NCBI RefSeq assembly: GCF_963678245.1
Contig: NZ_OY782767.1
Coordinates: 620,001 to 684,000 of the forward strand
Direction of reading: 5' to 3'
Origin: an uncultured Sunxiuqinia sp.
GTDB taxonomy: Bacteria; Bacteroidota; Bacteroidia; Bacteroidales; Prolixibacteraceae
DNA: 64,000 bases
The notes under the pieces were generated by a model that saw only the letters and a list, made by a program, of their open reading frames with translations, was not told where the DNA came from and ran no database searches. The translations under genes and the position numbers were made by a program. Shown here piece by piece: positions 24,879-35,011 of the stretch. How positions within the stretch are numbered: the first letter of the stretch is position 1; each line of letters begins with the position of its first letter.

Positions 24879-25637
24879 TTAATAAGCATTGATAATGCCT
24901 AAGAAATCTTCAGCTTTCAACGAAGCTCCACCAATCAAACCTCCGTCTACATCTGGGTTGGCAAATAACTCGGGAGCATTGCTTGGTTTTGCGCTACCAC
25001 CATAAAGAATTGAAATTTCATTAGCAACTTCCTGGCTGTATTTGGCAGCAATAGCATCACGAATATCTTTGTGCATTTCTTGTGCTTGCTCTGTTGTTGC
25101 AGTTTTTCCTGTTCCAATAGCCCAAATTGGTTCGTACGCTATAATTACCTTTTTGAAATCTTCAGCACTCAAGTTAAAGATAGTTTCTTCCAATTGGTTG
25201 ATCACATATTCCTTTTGAGTACCAGCTTCGCGAATATCCAAAGCTTCACCACAACAATAAATAGGTGTTAAACCATTTTCCAAAGTCAAAGCAAGTTTTT
25301 TATTCAGAATTTCACTGGTTTCGCCATAATATTCACGTCTTTCAGAGTGACCTAAAATGACATATTCTGCACCAGTTGACTTTACCATAGCAGCAGAAAC
25401 TTCACCGGTGTACGCGCCGTTGGCTTCAGCAGCACAGTTTTGAGCAGATACACCAACACGGCTGGTATCAACTGCATCAACTACACTTGTAATATGTGTG
25501 AATGGAGTTCCAAGAACAACAACAACGTCTTCAGCGCCTTCTTTGGCAACTAGTTCATTAACAGCTTTTGCTAACTCAACACCTTCTTGAACTGAAGTGT
25601 TACATTTCCAGTTACCGGCAACTACTTTTTTTCTCAT
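24879..25637 (-). CDS. tpiA: Triosephosphate isomerase
   Basis: A 252-residue glycolytic TIM barrel that interconverts dihydroxyacetone phosphate and glyceraldehyde 3-phosphate. Active-site residues are visible: Asn/Lys in GNWKCN, His in LGHSERR, Glu in [11 protein letters not shown], and the phosphate loops YGGSAKP and GLIGGASL. A -7 box lies at 25685-25692 and a strong terminator follows the gene, so it is a single-gene unit. Confidence 0.97.
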   Translation of the reverse strand: MRKKVVAGNWKCNTSVQEGVELAKAVNELVAKEGAEDVVVVLGTPFTHITSVVDAVDTSRVGVSAQNCAAEANGAYTGEVSAAMVKSTGAEYVILGHSERREYYGETSEILNKKLALTLENGLTPIYCCGEALDIREAGTQKEYVINQLEETIFNLSAEDFKKVIIAYEPIWAIGTGKTATTEQAQEMHKDIRDAIAAKYSQEVANEISILYGGSAKPSNAPELFANPDVDGGLIGGASLKAEDFLGIINAY

Positions 25638-25684
25638 GTTATTTTATTTTTCGGGATAGTGATTATTATTTGAATAATATCGCC

Positions 25685-25692
25685 CAAAAATA
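25685..25692 (-). promoter_or_regulatory. -7 box for tpiA
   Basis: Reads TATTTTTG on the - strand, about 47 bases upstream of the tpiA ATG at 25637. Confidence 0.55.
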
Positions 25693-25765
25693 GAAAAAGC
25701 GTCGATAACCACCTAACTATAACAAGACCACTTTCTTGATTTAACCTAAGATTAAACCCTGAAAA

Positions 25766-26188
25766 TTAAAAGGTGAGTGTATGCCAACCTTCTTTCAAAT
25801 AGTTGCTTAATGGAACGCCCATCCCTTTGACATCAATATCCATTTTCTTGAGGTCTTCCACTACGCCGTACATATCAGCACAGTAATAGCAAGCTTCCAC
25901 TTTAACACCATTCTCCTGCATTATTTTAATGTAATCCTGAAGCATTTCATTTTCAGCTAATAGTTTTGATGAAGGTCCCCACACAATCAAAACCACTTCA
26001 TCGAACCAAGCTTGCTTTTTTGCATTATTGGTATACATAAAACACACCTTTTCAGCAACTTCAGGATCGCCGCTTGTCCAGAGTACCGCCAGTTTGTTAT
26101 TGTTATCTTCCATTGTTTTGTTTTTTGCAGCAAAGCTATTTATTGTAAATAGCAGAGCAGCGATTGTTATAAGAAAAAATGGTTTCAT
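25766..26188 (-). CDS. Exported DsrE-like protein
   Basis: A 140-residue protein with a signal peptide (residues 1 to about 21, ending FAA) and a DsrE/DsrF-like core: LAVLWTSGDPEVAEKV, VVLIVWGPSSKLL and VEACYYCADMYGV with Cys100 and Cys103. The family handles sulfur transfer or small thiols; exported members are poorly known. An internal ATG (MEDNNNKLA, residue 26) would make a cytosolic form, but the signal-like N-terminus is convincing. The promoter was not identified in the 219-base gap before it. Confidence 0.7.
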   Translation of the reverse strand: MKPFFLITIAALLFTINSFAAKNKTMEDNNNKLAVLWTSGDPEVAEKVCFMYTNNAKKQAWFDEVVLIVWGPSSKLLAENEMLQDYIKIMQENGVKVEACYYCADMYGVVEDLKKMDIDVKGMGVPLSNYLKEGWHTLTF

Positions 26189-26340
26189 AATTTGGATGAG
26201 TTTGAGTTAGAAAAGAAAATTAAGATTATTCTTTTCTAAAACAAAATCGACGAATGAACTCACCGCTTTTGGCTGAAAATTAATTTGTTCGTTGGTGTCA
26301 AAATATATTTAGTCAGATCGAAACGGGTCTGAAATCAGAT

Positions 26341-26392
26341 TAAAAAAAAGAAAAGGGTATTTCTTTTTTACCAAGAGAAATACTCTTTTCTT
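26341..26392 (-). terminator. Terminator after the GH2 gene
   Basis: Arms of 17 bases (26348-26364 and 26376-26392) pair with one mismatch around an 11-base loop; a T-run follows on the - strand. It lies 16 bases past the stop of the GH2 gene. Confidence 0.75.
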
Positions 26393-26407
26393 AATCTTAA
26401 TGGCGGA

Positions 26408-29167
26408 TTAACTGAAATCGAAGGTTAATTTCATAAATAATTTACCACCATGAATTTTAGTCGGGTTAAACCGATATGGACTTGATTGTGGTCCAAAGCT
26501 AGTAGCATTTTTAAATTTAGAACCGATAGCATTTATCCCATGCAGAAATGAAATGTCTCCCGCAGGATAGTCAATTTTTGTTCTCGCTGGAGCGGCGGGG
26601 GCATCGGGTGTTAGCATCCGGAGGAAGATATCATTAGTTTCTACATAGACCGTAAATCCAGGAGCATTTTTCCCTTTTATCTCTGCCCAATAGGTGTTGG
26701 CGTGATAACCTTTAAATTCAGGGTAAATGAAACCAGATTCTCCGGTTATCGTGTTGTTATATTCTTTTTCCCACAAGCCAAAATTTACACCTTTCATGCG
26801 ATTTTTGTAAACGCGATACGGACCATCCCCTAGCCATTTCATCCCAGCTACGTTTTTCTCAGGAAAATCGAAGGAAATTCCGGCAAACTGACAATTATTT
26901 GCTGGTTGATAAGCGACAGCCAGATCGACTTGCCCATTACCGTTAATAGTCCATTTAAAATGATCATCATTTTCAAAAGTAGCAGTGATGATTAACTCAT
27001 TACCATTAAAATAATGCTTAACATGTTTTACCTGCTTTTCCTTGCTCATAAAAACAGGCCCGTTGGAAAGTGGTATTGTCAGCCCATTGTTTTTTAATTC
27101 AGCAATCGTTCCATTATTTTTTTTAATTGAAATCTCCAATTGCCCGGCTTTCACTTTCAGTTCGCTCTGGGTTTCTTCGAGTTCTGGTTTTAAGCCCGAA
27201 TTTTTGACAAGTAGTTCCCGGGCCTTAATGGCGGCTTTTTTTACAGGCCAGCTCCATGTATTAATATTTTTTCCATATTGATCAGTGGCAGTTATGCTAA
27301 GGGCGTCAAATTGTCGCCAATTATCGGGAAGCGAAACTTGTAGTTGACCATTTTGTCCGGGCTTTAGATGAATGTTGATATGCTCCGGTTTACTGATTGT
27401 CTCTTTTCCCTTTTCGGAAGGGGAAGAAAATTTTAGCCAACCTGCTTTTATAGCACACTGGTCGAGATTGGTGTAAAGAAACCTATTCTCAATGTTGAAT
27501 TTGCCGTTAAAATCGGGGGTGATGTATCGTTTCTCAAAAAAGATTGGCGACCAAATTTCCTTAATGGTGAAGAAGCTTCCTTCTTTTTCGTTATAAGGTC
27601 CAACAATTCCGTCTGGAGCATGATTACCGTCGGTATCAAATTCATTATTTCGATCGGTTCGTTCAATGGCTTCATCAGCAAAAACCCAGAGGAACGCTCC
27701 TGCGCAGAGCGGATCACTCCACATTCTCAACCAGAAATCGTCCAAGCCTGCGCCATGGCCTCCGTCATAAAGCCCATGTATAATTTCGGTAGGAAATAAT
27801 ATCTTTCGTTTGCTAAATCCATCGTTTGACAAATAGTTATAGTCGAAATAGTGAAGGGTATTTGTCATTTCATAATCTTGCCAAGGATGGATTACAATTC
27901 GTTTTTGGATATCCAGTTTAGCAAAGTCATCATTTAAACTATTGTTTTCACCACCTTCATTCCCATTGGCCCAAATAATAATGCTGGGATGATTAACGTC
28001 GTGCGCAATCATTTCCTCCAATAATTCTCTTCCGACAGCATCGTCATAAGACGGTTTTTGCCAGGCAGTAAGCTCATCTAGCACAAACAACCCCAAAGAG
28101 TCGCAAACATCCAGAAAGTGCTTGTCGGGCGGATAGTGTGACATTCGCACTGCGTTCATATTCATGTCTTTCATTAAGTTGACAGCGGTAATGCTAAGTT
28201 CTTTTGAAGATGTTCTTCCATATTTGGGATGAAAGGTGTGGCGGTCAACACCTTTCATTTTAATGTGGACACCATTTACATAAATACCATCACTTTCTCT
28301 GACTTCAATGGTTCTGAATCCAAATCGCTCGGTATATTGATGAATTGTTTTACCGCTTTTGTCCAGCAACGAAAACACAGCGTTGTATAAATTTGGATAC
28401 TCCGGATTCCATTTTAATGGGTTTCTGAGATTCCCTTGAACTCGGTTGGTGTTGGCTGTTATCGGCTGCTTGAATGATGTTTGAACTTCACCGTCCAGCG
28501 TTTGAATATCGACATGAATAGTTGAGGCAGTTTTTGAGTTTTTCAGGTGAACATCAGCCGTAAAATCGCCACTATGTTTTGCATTAATTGCAACGCGTTG
28601 GATATTGGTTTTTGGCTTGACTTCAAGAAAGACAGGTCGGAAAATTCCACCAAAAATCCAGAAGTCAGCTTTTCTTTCCGCTTGATTCACAGATAGATTT
28701 TCAGAATGTTTTTTTACCAAAACTTCCAGTTGATTTTCATTACCGGCTTTTACCAATTTGCTAATGTCATATCTAAATTGGTAAAAAGCGCCTTGATGGA
28801 CAGGTCCAGCCAGCTTGTCATTTATTTTAACTTCTGCATCAGTCATTACCCCATCAAAAACAATCGTTATCTCTTTGTTCTTCCAGCTTTTCGGAACAGT
28901 GAAGTTGTATCGATAAAGTCCGGTTTCATTCAAACGTTCTTCAAATGGATCGTGTCCATAATTATAATCGCCAAATCCTTGTTGTTCCCAGCAGGAAGGA
29001 ACTGCGATGGTTGACCATTCTCCGGACTTTCTTCCATCAGAACAGTAAAACTCCCATTCGACGGCATCTTCGGCTCCGGTCCCGGATAGGTAGATTGTTT
29101 CGGTTTCTTGGGCAAATAAAAAACTTGTAAAAAGCACTAATAGGTTTAGTGTAAGTAATTTCATCAT
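26408..29167 (-). CDS. Exported GH2 glycosidase (beta-galactosidase-like)
   Basis: A 919-residue glycoside hydrolase family 2 enzyme with a signal peptide (first ~19 residues, ending FLFAQ). A sugar-binding jelly roll (about 25-185) with the motif VPSCWEQQGFG is followed by an immunoglobulin-like domain and the TIM barrel. The acid/base is Glu404 in WANGNEGG and the nucleophile is probably Glu461 in FPTEIIHG. The C-terminal 300 residues resemble the beta-sandwich (domain 5-like) of LacZ-type enzymes. It is probably periplasmic. Two in-frame ATGs stand at 29167 and 29164. It is divergent from the membrane-anchored regulator at 29341, its likely controller. Confidence 0.88.
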   Translation of the reverse strand: MMKLLTLNLLVLFTSFLFAQETETIYLSGTGAEDAVEWEFYCSDGRKSGEWSTIAVPSCWEQQGFGDYNYGHDPFEERLNETGLYRYNFTVPKSWKNKEITIVFDGVMTDAEVKINDKLAGPVHQGAFYQFRYDISKLVKAGNENQLEVLVKKHSENLSVNQAERKADFWIFGGIFRPVFLEVKPKTNIQRVAINAKHSGDFTADVHLKNSKTASTIHVDIQTLDGEVQTSFKQPITANTNRVQGNLRNPLKWNPEYPNLYNAVFSLLDKSGKTIHQYTERFGFRTIEVRESDGIYVNGVHIKMKGVDRHTFHPKYGRTSSKELSITAVNLMKDMNMNAVRMSHYPPDKHFLDVCDSLGLFVLDELTAWQKPSYDDAVGRELLEEMIAHDVNHPSIIIWANGNEGGENNSLNDDFAKLDIQKRIVIHPWQDYEMTNTLHYFDYNYLSNDGFSKRKILFPTEIIHGLYDGGHGAGLDDFWLRMWSDPLCAGAFLWVFADEAIERTDRNNEFDTDGNHAPDGIVGPYNEKEGSFFTIKEIWSPIFFEKRYITPDFNGKFNIENRFLYTNLDQCAIKAGWLKFSSPSEKGKETISKPEHINIHLKPGQNGQLQVSLPDNWRQFDALSITATDQYGKNINTWSWPVKKAAIKARELLVKNSGLKPELEETQSELKVKAGQLEISIKKNNGTIAELKNNGLTIPLSNGPVFMSKEKQVKHVKHYFNGNELIITATFENDDHFKWTINGNGQVDLAVAYQPANNCQFAGISFDFPEKNVAGMKWLGDGPYRVYKNRMKGVNFGLWEKEYNNTITGESGFIYPEFKGYHANTYWAEIKGKNAPGFTVYVETNDIFLRMLTPDAPAAPARTKIDYPAGDISFLHGINAIGSKFKNATSFGPQSSPYRFNPTKIHGGKLFMKLTFDFS

Positions 29168-29316
29168 TTTTTTGTTTTGATTTTTTACTAAGGTAATCGT
29201 AAGAGATGTTTGTTGACGCTATTTTTAACTTAAATCACGTTTCTTTAACCGTTAAAAGCTTACGTTTTTCATCTTTAATCTTTTTGATAATCAGTCTGTA
29301 TCACACAGTTTTTAAT

Positions 29317-29324
29317 TATATTTG
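29317..29324 (+). promoter_or_regulatory. -7 box for the membrane winged-helix regulator
   Basis: Reads TATATTTG (TAnnTTTG), 17 bases upstream of the ATG at 29341, implying a leader of only about ten bases. No clear -33 element was seen. Confidence 0.5.
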
Positions 29325-29340
29325 AAGCTTTTCAAAAATC

Positions 29341-30486
29341 ATGGTGGCTGAAAGACAAAATCTCGAATATCAATTAAAAAAGATACTTGAAAGTGATCAG
29401 TTTTCACGTTCAAATGTGAATAAGGTGCTACTTTCTCTATTGTTTCGTGCAACTATAGAAGGACGAAAGTTGAAGGAAGCCACAATTGGATCAGAGATTT
29501 TTGGTAATAGCTACGACCCTGTAAAAAATGACAATAAGGTTCGGGTTTATATTCATAATCTGCGAAGAAAACTATCTGCCTATTATGAAACGGAAGGACA
29601 AAATGACAAAGTTATTTTTCAGATTGAAAAAGGAGAGTACCGGGTCGTTTTTAAAGATGTTGAAGAGAAAAAATCATTATTCTCTAACTCTGGAAGCATT
29701 GTCGGTTTGTCAGTTTTACTTCTCTTTTTTATTGGAGCTTTTTTTTTCTTTAGAAAAAAAACATCAAGTGATTTCTGGGAAGGTTTTTTAGATGAAAAAT
29801 TCTCAATAACAGTATTGATTGGTGATCATTTTACCATTGAATCAAACGTGCCAACCGGAGGTTTCGGAACATTCAGGGATTTTTCAATAAACTCAGAGCA
29901 AGACTTTACGCAACATTTGCAGCAACATCCGGAACAAGCTTCTCAAATGGTTCCCAATCAATATCCATACGTGACGAAAATGGGACCTTATAGCGCGAAG
30001 ATGTTGAGTCAGTATTTTGGAGATCACGGAACATCTTTTGATTTGTTGTTAAACTCAGAATGGGATAAGTCAAAAATTAATACTGAGAACCTGGTTTATG
30101 TTGGCCAGTTCAAGACGATGGGGTTTTTGAAAAATGTCTTTACAGATTACTTCCCAAATTATGAGATTATTGGTGAAAAAATAACCCGAAGAGATTTCAC
30201 CAACAACGATAAAGAAACTTTTCGGTCAAGATCAGGGAATCAGATTATTGATTATACAATTGTGTCTAAAATGCATGGTCCTGTTGATAATGATATTGTG
30301 ATGTTTCTTTCGGATAACGATATTGGAGTGATTCGGATGGTTGAGTATTTCACAGACAAGGATTCTATCGCAGCCTTTTATAATCGACAACAGTTACTTG
30401 GAAAAGATTTTGCGGCTCTTTTTAAAGTCAGTGGCTGGGAACGGACGGGTTATACCATGGAGTTAATCAAGTTGGATATAAAATAA
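29341..30486 (+). CDS. Membrane-anchored winged-helix regulator
   Basis: A 381-residue one-component regulator candidate. Residues ~1-105 form an OmpR/CadC-like winged helix: LLFRATIEGRKLKEATIG, then the recognition segment YDPVKNDNKVRVYIHNLRRK and the wing FQIEKGEYRVVF. Residues 117-138 are one transmembrane helix. The C-terminal ~240 residues (ITVLIGDHFTIES, NLVYVGQFKT, DNDIVMFLSDND) have no family I can name; the pattern of hydrophobic strands suggests a Rossmann-like sensor. The gene is divergent from the GH2 glycosidase at 29167, with a 173-base shared region, so it probably senses a sugar or envelope signal and controls that gene. Confidence 0.6.
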   Translation: MVAERQNLEYQLKKILESDQFSRSNVNKVLLSLLFRATIEGRKLKEATIGSEIFGNSYDPVKNDNKVRVYIHNLRRKLSAYYETEGQNDKVIFQIEKGEYRVVFKDVEEKKSLFSNSGSIVGLSVLLLFFIGAFFFFRKKTSSDFWEGFLDEKFSITVLIGDHFTIESNVPTGGFGTFRDFSINSEQDFTQHLQQHPEQASQMVPNQYPYVTKMGPYSAKMLSQYFGDHGTSFDLLLNSEWDKSKINTENLVYVGQFKTMGFLKNVFTDYFPNYEIIGEKITRRDFTNNDKETFRSRSGNQIIDYTIVSKMHGPVDNDIVMFLSDNDIGVIRMVEYFTDKDSIAAFYNRQQLLGKDFAALFKVSGWERTGYTMELIKLDIK

Positions 30487-30489
30487 GTT

Positions 30490-30987
30490 TCAGTCGCGTA
30501 GTTTATTTAGTGGAATCAGATCAAATTCGGAATGTTGCAGATTATTTTCTTTGATGTAATTTTTATTAATAATGAATAGTTCGCTATTGAATTTGTCTTG
30601 AGGAAACGTATTTTCTGCAGAAAAATCCTCATCATCAAAATCTGTAAAATTTAATTCGCAAGCTGATAATTCCCACTGCTCATCATTCATAAAGAGTAGC
30701 GGTAAGCCGTGGGTGCGACATATAATTGGTCGATGTTTATAGATTTGACAGGCGTGATCCTTCAGGAAAATACAACTTCCATCAGTAGATTCTTGAAAGT
30801 CTATTGACTCATTTTCAATCTTCTTTTTTATTGAATTGTATTCAACAGGGAAAACATCATAATCCATGCAGCACAAGTCACAGCCTTTTTTGCAGACCAT
30901 GTGATTTGTGTGTTTGTCAGATAATTTCTCTGTCAACAGATCAATTTTATCTCTTAGCTCGTGATAATTGTCAAATTCCTTTTTCAT
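30490..30987 (-). CDS. YkgJ-type cysteine-cluster protein
   Basis: A 165-residue protein of the YkgJ family (Fe/Zn-binding cysteine cluster). The cysteines lie in VCKKGCDLCC and GSCIFLKDHACQIYKHRPIICRTHG, the typical pattern. The role is not established; family members are thought to bind a metal cluster. The ATG at 30987 is preferred: the upstream TTG at 30996 overlaps the -7 box at 30994-31001. It is convergent with the regulator, with only three bases between stops. Confidence 0.78.
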   Translation of the reverse strand: MKKEFDNYHELRDKIDLLTEKLSDKHTNHMVCKKGCDLCCMDYDVFPVEYNSIKKKIENESIDFQESTDGSCIFLKDHACQIYKHRPIICRTHGLPLLFMNDEQWELSACELNFTDFDDEDFSAENTFPQDKFNSELFIINKNYIKENNLQHSEFDLIPLNKLRD

Positions 30988-30993
30988 GAATGG

Positions 30994-31001
30994 CAAAAGT
31001 A
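30994..31001 (-). promoter_or_regulatory. -7 box for the YkgJ-type gene
   Basis: Reads TACTTTTG on the - strand, only six bases before the ATG at 30987, so the transcript would have almost no leader. Confidence 0.5.
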
Positions 31002-31129
31002 GTTGATTTAATTAGAAGCAGTGAAATAAAGAATCTTGCTAAGTCGTTAAATCTATTAACAATCGCTTCTTATTATTCACATTCAAGCGGTTTTCGACAG
31101 GTTTAGACTATTTCTTCTGAAGTAATTTT

Positions 31130-31137
31130 TATCTTTG
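31130..31137 (+). promoter_or_regulatory. -7 box for purL
   Basis: Reads TATCTTTG, an exact TAnnTTTG match. It stands four bases before the possible GTG at 31142, so that codon would be untranscribed or at the very 5' end. It supports the ATG at 31181 (or 31154). Confidence 0.55.
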
Positions 31138-31180
31138 TGCCGTGTTTTACAACATGTCATTTAATATTAACCGATTCAAC

Positions 31181-34100
31181 ATGATTTTATTCTTTAAAAC
31201 CCTCCAAAACAGCATTGTTGCTGTTCAAACATCCGTTTCATTTTCGAACGAAGACGTACAAAAACTGAGCTGGTTGTTTGGCGATGCAACCTTGGTTGAC
31301 CACGATTTTTTAGAAGGGTATTTTGTAGGCCCACGAAAAGAAATGATTACTCCATGGAGTACCAATGCTGTTGAAATTACCCAAAACATGGGACTCAATG
31401 GCATTTTGCGTTTGGAAGAATTTATTGAAGTTCCTGATCGTTCTGCCGGATATGATCCTATGCTTAAAGCGTTGTATGAATCTTTGGGACAAAACATTTT
31501 TACGATCGACAAGGAGCCGGATCCGATCATTGAAATTGATGATATAGCAGCGTATAATGAGCAAGAAGGTTTGGCATTGAGCGAAGATGAAATCAAATAT
31601 TTGGAGTCGGTTTCAGAAAAGATGGATCGCAAGTTGACCGATGGTGAAGTATTCGGTTTTTCTCAGGTAAACTCGGAGCACTGTCGTCATAAAATTTTCA
31701 ACGGATCGTTTATCATTGATGGGGTTGAGCAAGAAATGTCGCTTTTCCAGATGATTAAAAAAACATCAAAAGAAAATCCAAATAAAATTATTTCTGCATA
31801 TAAAGATAATTGCTCCTTTGTACAAGGACCAGTTGTTGAGCAATTTGCTCCAAAAACGCAGGATAAACCTGATTATTTTGAAGTAAAAGATATTGAAACA
31901 GTGCTCTCGTTGAAAGCCGAAACTCATAATTTTCCAACTACAGTAGAGCCTTTTAATGGAGCTGCGACGGGTACTGGTGGTGAAATTCGCGACCGAATTG
32001 CCGGAGGAAAAGGTAGTTTGCCAATTGCCGGAACTGCCGTTTATATGACTTCTTATCCGCGAACAGAAGAAGCCCGCAATTGGGAGGAAGCTACAGAGGA
32101 GCGTCCGTGGTTGTATCAAACACCTGAAGAAATATTGATTAAGGCATCTAATGGAGCCAGTGATTTTGGGAACAAATTTGGGCAGCCGTTGATTACCGGT
32201 TCTGTATTGACTTTTGAGCATTTTGAAGACCATAAAAAATATGGTTACGACAAAGTAATCATGCTTGCCGGAGGTATTGGGTTTGGAGCTAAAAAAGATA
32301 GCTTAAAAGATAAGCCAGGAGTAGGCGACAAGGTAGTATTGCTTGGCGGTGATAATTATCGCATTGGAATGGGTGGTGGAGCTGTTTCTTCAGTAGCTAC
32401 TGGTGAGTTTGAAAATGCAATTGAGTTAAACGCTGTTCAGCGGGCAAACCCGGAAATGCAAAAACGTGCCTACAATGCTATTCGTGCATTGGCCGAGTCA
32501 GATGACAACCCAATTATCTCTATTCACGATCATGGTGCTGGTGGTCACCTGAATTGCCTTTCGGAACTTGTAGAGGAAACTGGCGGAAAAATTGATACAA
32601 GCAAATTGCCTGTTGGTGACCCAACACTTTCTCAAAAGGAAATTATTGGTAATGAGTCGCAAGAGCGCATGGGATTGGTTATGAGTGAAAAGCATGTTGA
32701 TTTGTTGAAGAAGATTGCAGACCGTGAGCGCTCGCCAATGTACGTGATTGGCGATACTACTGGCGATATGCAATTTACGTTCGAGAATTCAAAGACAGGT
32801 GAAAAGTCAATCGACTGGCAACTGGCTTATATGTTTGGTAATCCACCAAAAACAGTTTTAACAGATACAATAGAGAAAGCTAATTATGCTGAATTGGCTT
32901 ACGATCAGGATAAAATAGAATCGTACCTCGAAGATGTTCTGCAATTGGAGTCGGTAGCTTGTAAAGACTGGTTGACCAATAAAGTTGACCGCTCGGTAAC
33001 CGGCCGGATTGCAAAGCAGCAAGGCGCAGGCAAATTACATCTTCCATTAAATAATGTAGGTGTCATAACTCTCGACTACCAAGGCAAAAGCGGCCTGGCA
33101 ACGACTATTGGTCATGCGCCTGTTGCGGCAATGGTCAATGCTGAAAGTGGTTCGATCCTTTCAATTGCTGAGTCGCTAACCAATATTATCTGGGCTCCAA
33201 TGCCCGATAAAATGAGGAGCGTTTCGTTGAGTGCTAACTGGATGTGGCCTGCAAAAAATCCCGGCGAAAATGCACGTATTTACAAGGCGGTAAAAGCAGC
33301 CAGTGATTTTGCATGCGCTTTAGGAGTAAATATCCCAACCGGAAAGGACTCCATGTCAATGACTCAGAAGTATAAAGATGATGTGGTTTATTCTCCGGGA
33401 ACTGTAATAATTTCAGCTTCGGGTGAAGTAACCGACGTGAAAAAAGTTGTGGAGCCAGTTACTGTGAACGATGCCAGCAAGCCGCTTTATTATATCGATT
33501 TCTCATCAACTTCATTGGTTTTAGGAGGAAGTGCTTTTGGGCAAATCGTAAACAAACTTGGACAAGAAGCTCCAACTGTTGCTGATCCAGCTTATTTCGT
33601 GAAAGCATTCAATGCGATTCAATACTTGATTGAAAATGAATTAATTCTTGCTGGGCACGATGTGGCTTCCGGTGGATTAATCACAACGCTGCTCGAAATG
33701 TGTTTCAGCGATAATGAAACGGGCTTAAACTTGGATTTAACCGGTTTGGGTGAAAAAGACAGTGCAAAAGTTTTCTTTAACGAAAACCCGGGAATTATAA
33801 TTCAGGCTGCCGATTCTGAAATCGTGGAAACAAAATTGACTGACGCGAGAGTGAAGTTTTTAAAAATAGGTCAACCTGCAGGGAAACGTGTTTTCACAGT
33901 TAAAAACTTTGACGCAGAATTCGATTTAGATATTGATTCTCTGCGTGAGCTGTGGTTCAAATCTTCCTATTTAATGGATCGCAAACAAAGTGGCGAGAAA
34001 CTGGCACTGGAGCGTTTCAAAAATTATAAAAACAACGAGCTGGACTATGACTTCAAAGGCTTTACGGGTAAAGCTGCTGATTATGGTATTGATTTAAACC

Positions 34101-34870
34101 GCCGAGTTGCAAGTGGAGTAAAAGCTGCTATTATTCGAGAGAAAGGAGTGAATGGCGATCGCGAAATGGCATATATGATGTATCTGGCTGGGCTGGATGT
34201 GAAAGATGTTCATATGACCGACCTTATTTCTGGGCGTGAAAACTTAGAGGATATCAACATGATTGTATTTGTTGGGGGGTTCTCTAATTCCGATGTTCTT
34301 GGATCAGCAAAAGGTTGGGCAGGTGCTTTTAAATATAACGAGAAAGCTCGACAGACTTTAGAGAATTTCTACAAGCGAAAAGATACTTTAAGCTTGGGCG
34401 TTTGTAATGGTTGCCAGCTGATGGTGGAACTTGGCTTGCTCTATCCTGAACACGAAAAAATGCCAAAGATGCTACATAATGAATCACATAAATTCGAATC
34501 GGCATTTTTGAATATAGAAATTGCTAAGAACGACTCTGTCATGCTGAACTCAATGGCCGGAATGAAACTTGGTGTTTGGATTGCTCATGGTGAAGGAAAA
34601 TTTAGTTTGCCTTATGCAGAAGATCAATACCATATTCCTTATAAATATAGCTATGACTTCTATCCCGGGAATCCTAATGGATCAGATCTCAATACGGCTT
34701 CTCTTTGCTCGAAAGATGGCCGCCATTTAGCGATGATGCCTCACTTGGAAAGAGCCTTTAAACCTTGGCATTGGCCTTATTACCCGGCCGATCGTAAAAA
34801 GGATGAGGTAGCTCCATGGATTGAAGCATTTGTAAATGCTCGGGAATGGATTAAGAAGCATTCAAAATAG
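31181..34870 (+). CDS. purL: Phosphoribosylformylglycinamidine synthase
   Basis: A 1229-residue, single-chain FGAM synthase, the fourth step of purine synthesis: ATP and glutamine convert FGAR to FGAM. The central ATP-binding halves show SEVNSEHCRHKIF-like SQVNSEHCRHKIF, LKAETHNFPTTVEP, ATGTGGEIRD and GGGAVSS; the C-terminal glutaminase domain has GVCNGCQLM with the catalytic Cys and later the histidine in MMPHLERAF. Large fused PurL is the usual Bacteroidota form. I prefer the ATG at 31181 (MILFFKT), matching family N-termini, over the GTG at 31142. A hairpin terminator follows the stop. Confidence 0.96.
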   Translation: MILFFKTLQNSIVAVQTSVSFSNEDVQKLSWLFGDATLVDHDFLEGYFVGPRKEMITPWSTNAVEITQNMGLNGILRLEEFIEVPDRSAGYDPMLKALYESLGQNIFTIDKEPDPIIEIDDIAAYNEQEGLALSEDEIKYLESVSEKMDRKLTDGEVFGFSQVNSEHCRHKIFNGSFIIDGVEQEMSLFQMIKKTSKENPNKIISAYKDNCSFVQGPVVEQFAPKTQDKPDYFEVKDIETVLSLKAETHNFPTTVEPFNGAATGTGGEIRDRIAGGKGSLPIAGTAVYMTSYPRTEEARNWEEATEERPWLYQTPEEILIKASNGASDFGNKFGQPLITGSVLTFEHFEDHKKYGYDKVIMLAGGIGFGAKKDSLKDKPGVGDKVVLLGGDNYRIGMGGGAVSSVATGEFENAIELNAVQRANPEMQKRAYNAIRALAESDDNPIISIHDHGAGGHLNCLSELVEETGGKIDTSKLPVGDPTLSQKEIIGNESQERMGLVMSEKHVDLLKKIADRERSPMYVIGDTTGDMQFTFENSKTGEKSIDWQLAYMFGNPPKTVLTDTIEKANYAELAYDQDKIESYLEDVLQLESVACKDWLTNKVDRSVTGRIAKQQGAGKLHLPLNNVGVITLDYQGKSGLATTIGHAPVAAMVNAESGSILSIAESLTNIIWAPMPDKMRSVSLSANWMWPAKNPGENARIYKAVKAASDFACALGVNIPTGKDSMSMTQKYKDDVVYSPGTVIISASGEVTDVKKVVEPVTVNDASKPLYYIDFSSTSLVLGGSAFGQIVNKLGQEAPTVADPAYFVKAFNAIQYLIENELILAGHDVASGGLITTLLEMCFSDNETGLNLDLTGLGEKDSAKVFFNENPGIIIQAADSEIVETKLTDARVKFLKIGQPAGKRVFTVKNFDAEFDLDIDSLRELWFKSSYLMDRKQSGEKLALERFKNYKNNELDYDFKGFTGKAADYGIDLNRRVASGVKAAIIREKGVNGDREMAYMMYLAGLDVKDVHMTDLISGRENLEDINMIVFVGGFSNSDVLGSAKGWAGAFKYNEKARQTLENFYKRKDTLSLGVCNGCQLMVELGLLYPEHEKMPKMLHNESHKFESAFLNIEIAKNDSVMLNSMAGMKLGVWIAHGEGKFSLPYAEDQYHIPYKYSYDFYPGNPNGSDLNTASLCSKDGRHLAMMPHLERAFKPWHWPYYPADRKKDEVAPWIEAFVNAREWIKKHSK

Positions 34871-34876
34871 ATTATC

Positions 34877-34909
34877 AAAGGGCTCTTGTATAAAGAGTCC
34901 TTTTTTTTT
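34877..34909 (+). terminator. Rho-independent terminator after purL
   Basis: Eleven-base arms (34877-34887 and 34893-34903, one G-U pair) with a five-base loop, running into nine T's, directly after the purL stop. Confidence 0.85.
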
Positions 34910-35011
34910 GCCTAACATGTTTTCACCCAATTGCTGTTTATTCAATTCATACTCTTTTTTGAACGATGATTCAATAAAAATTGACATATTTGCACTAGTC
35001 ACCTTGTGCGA

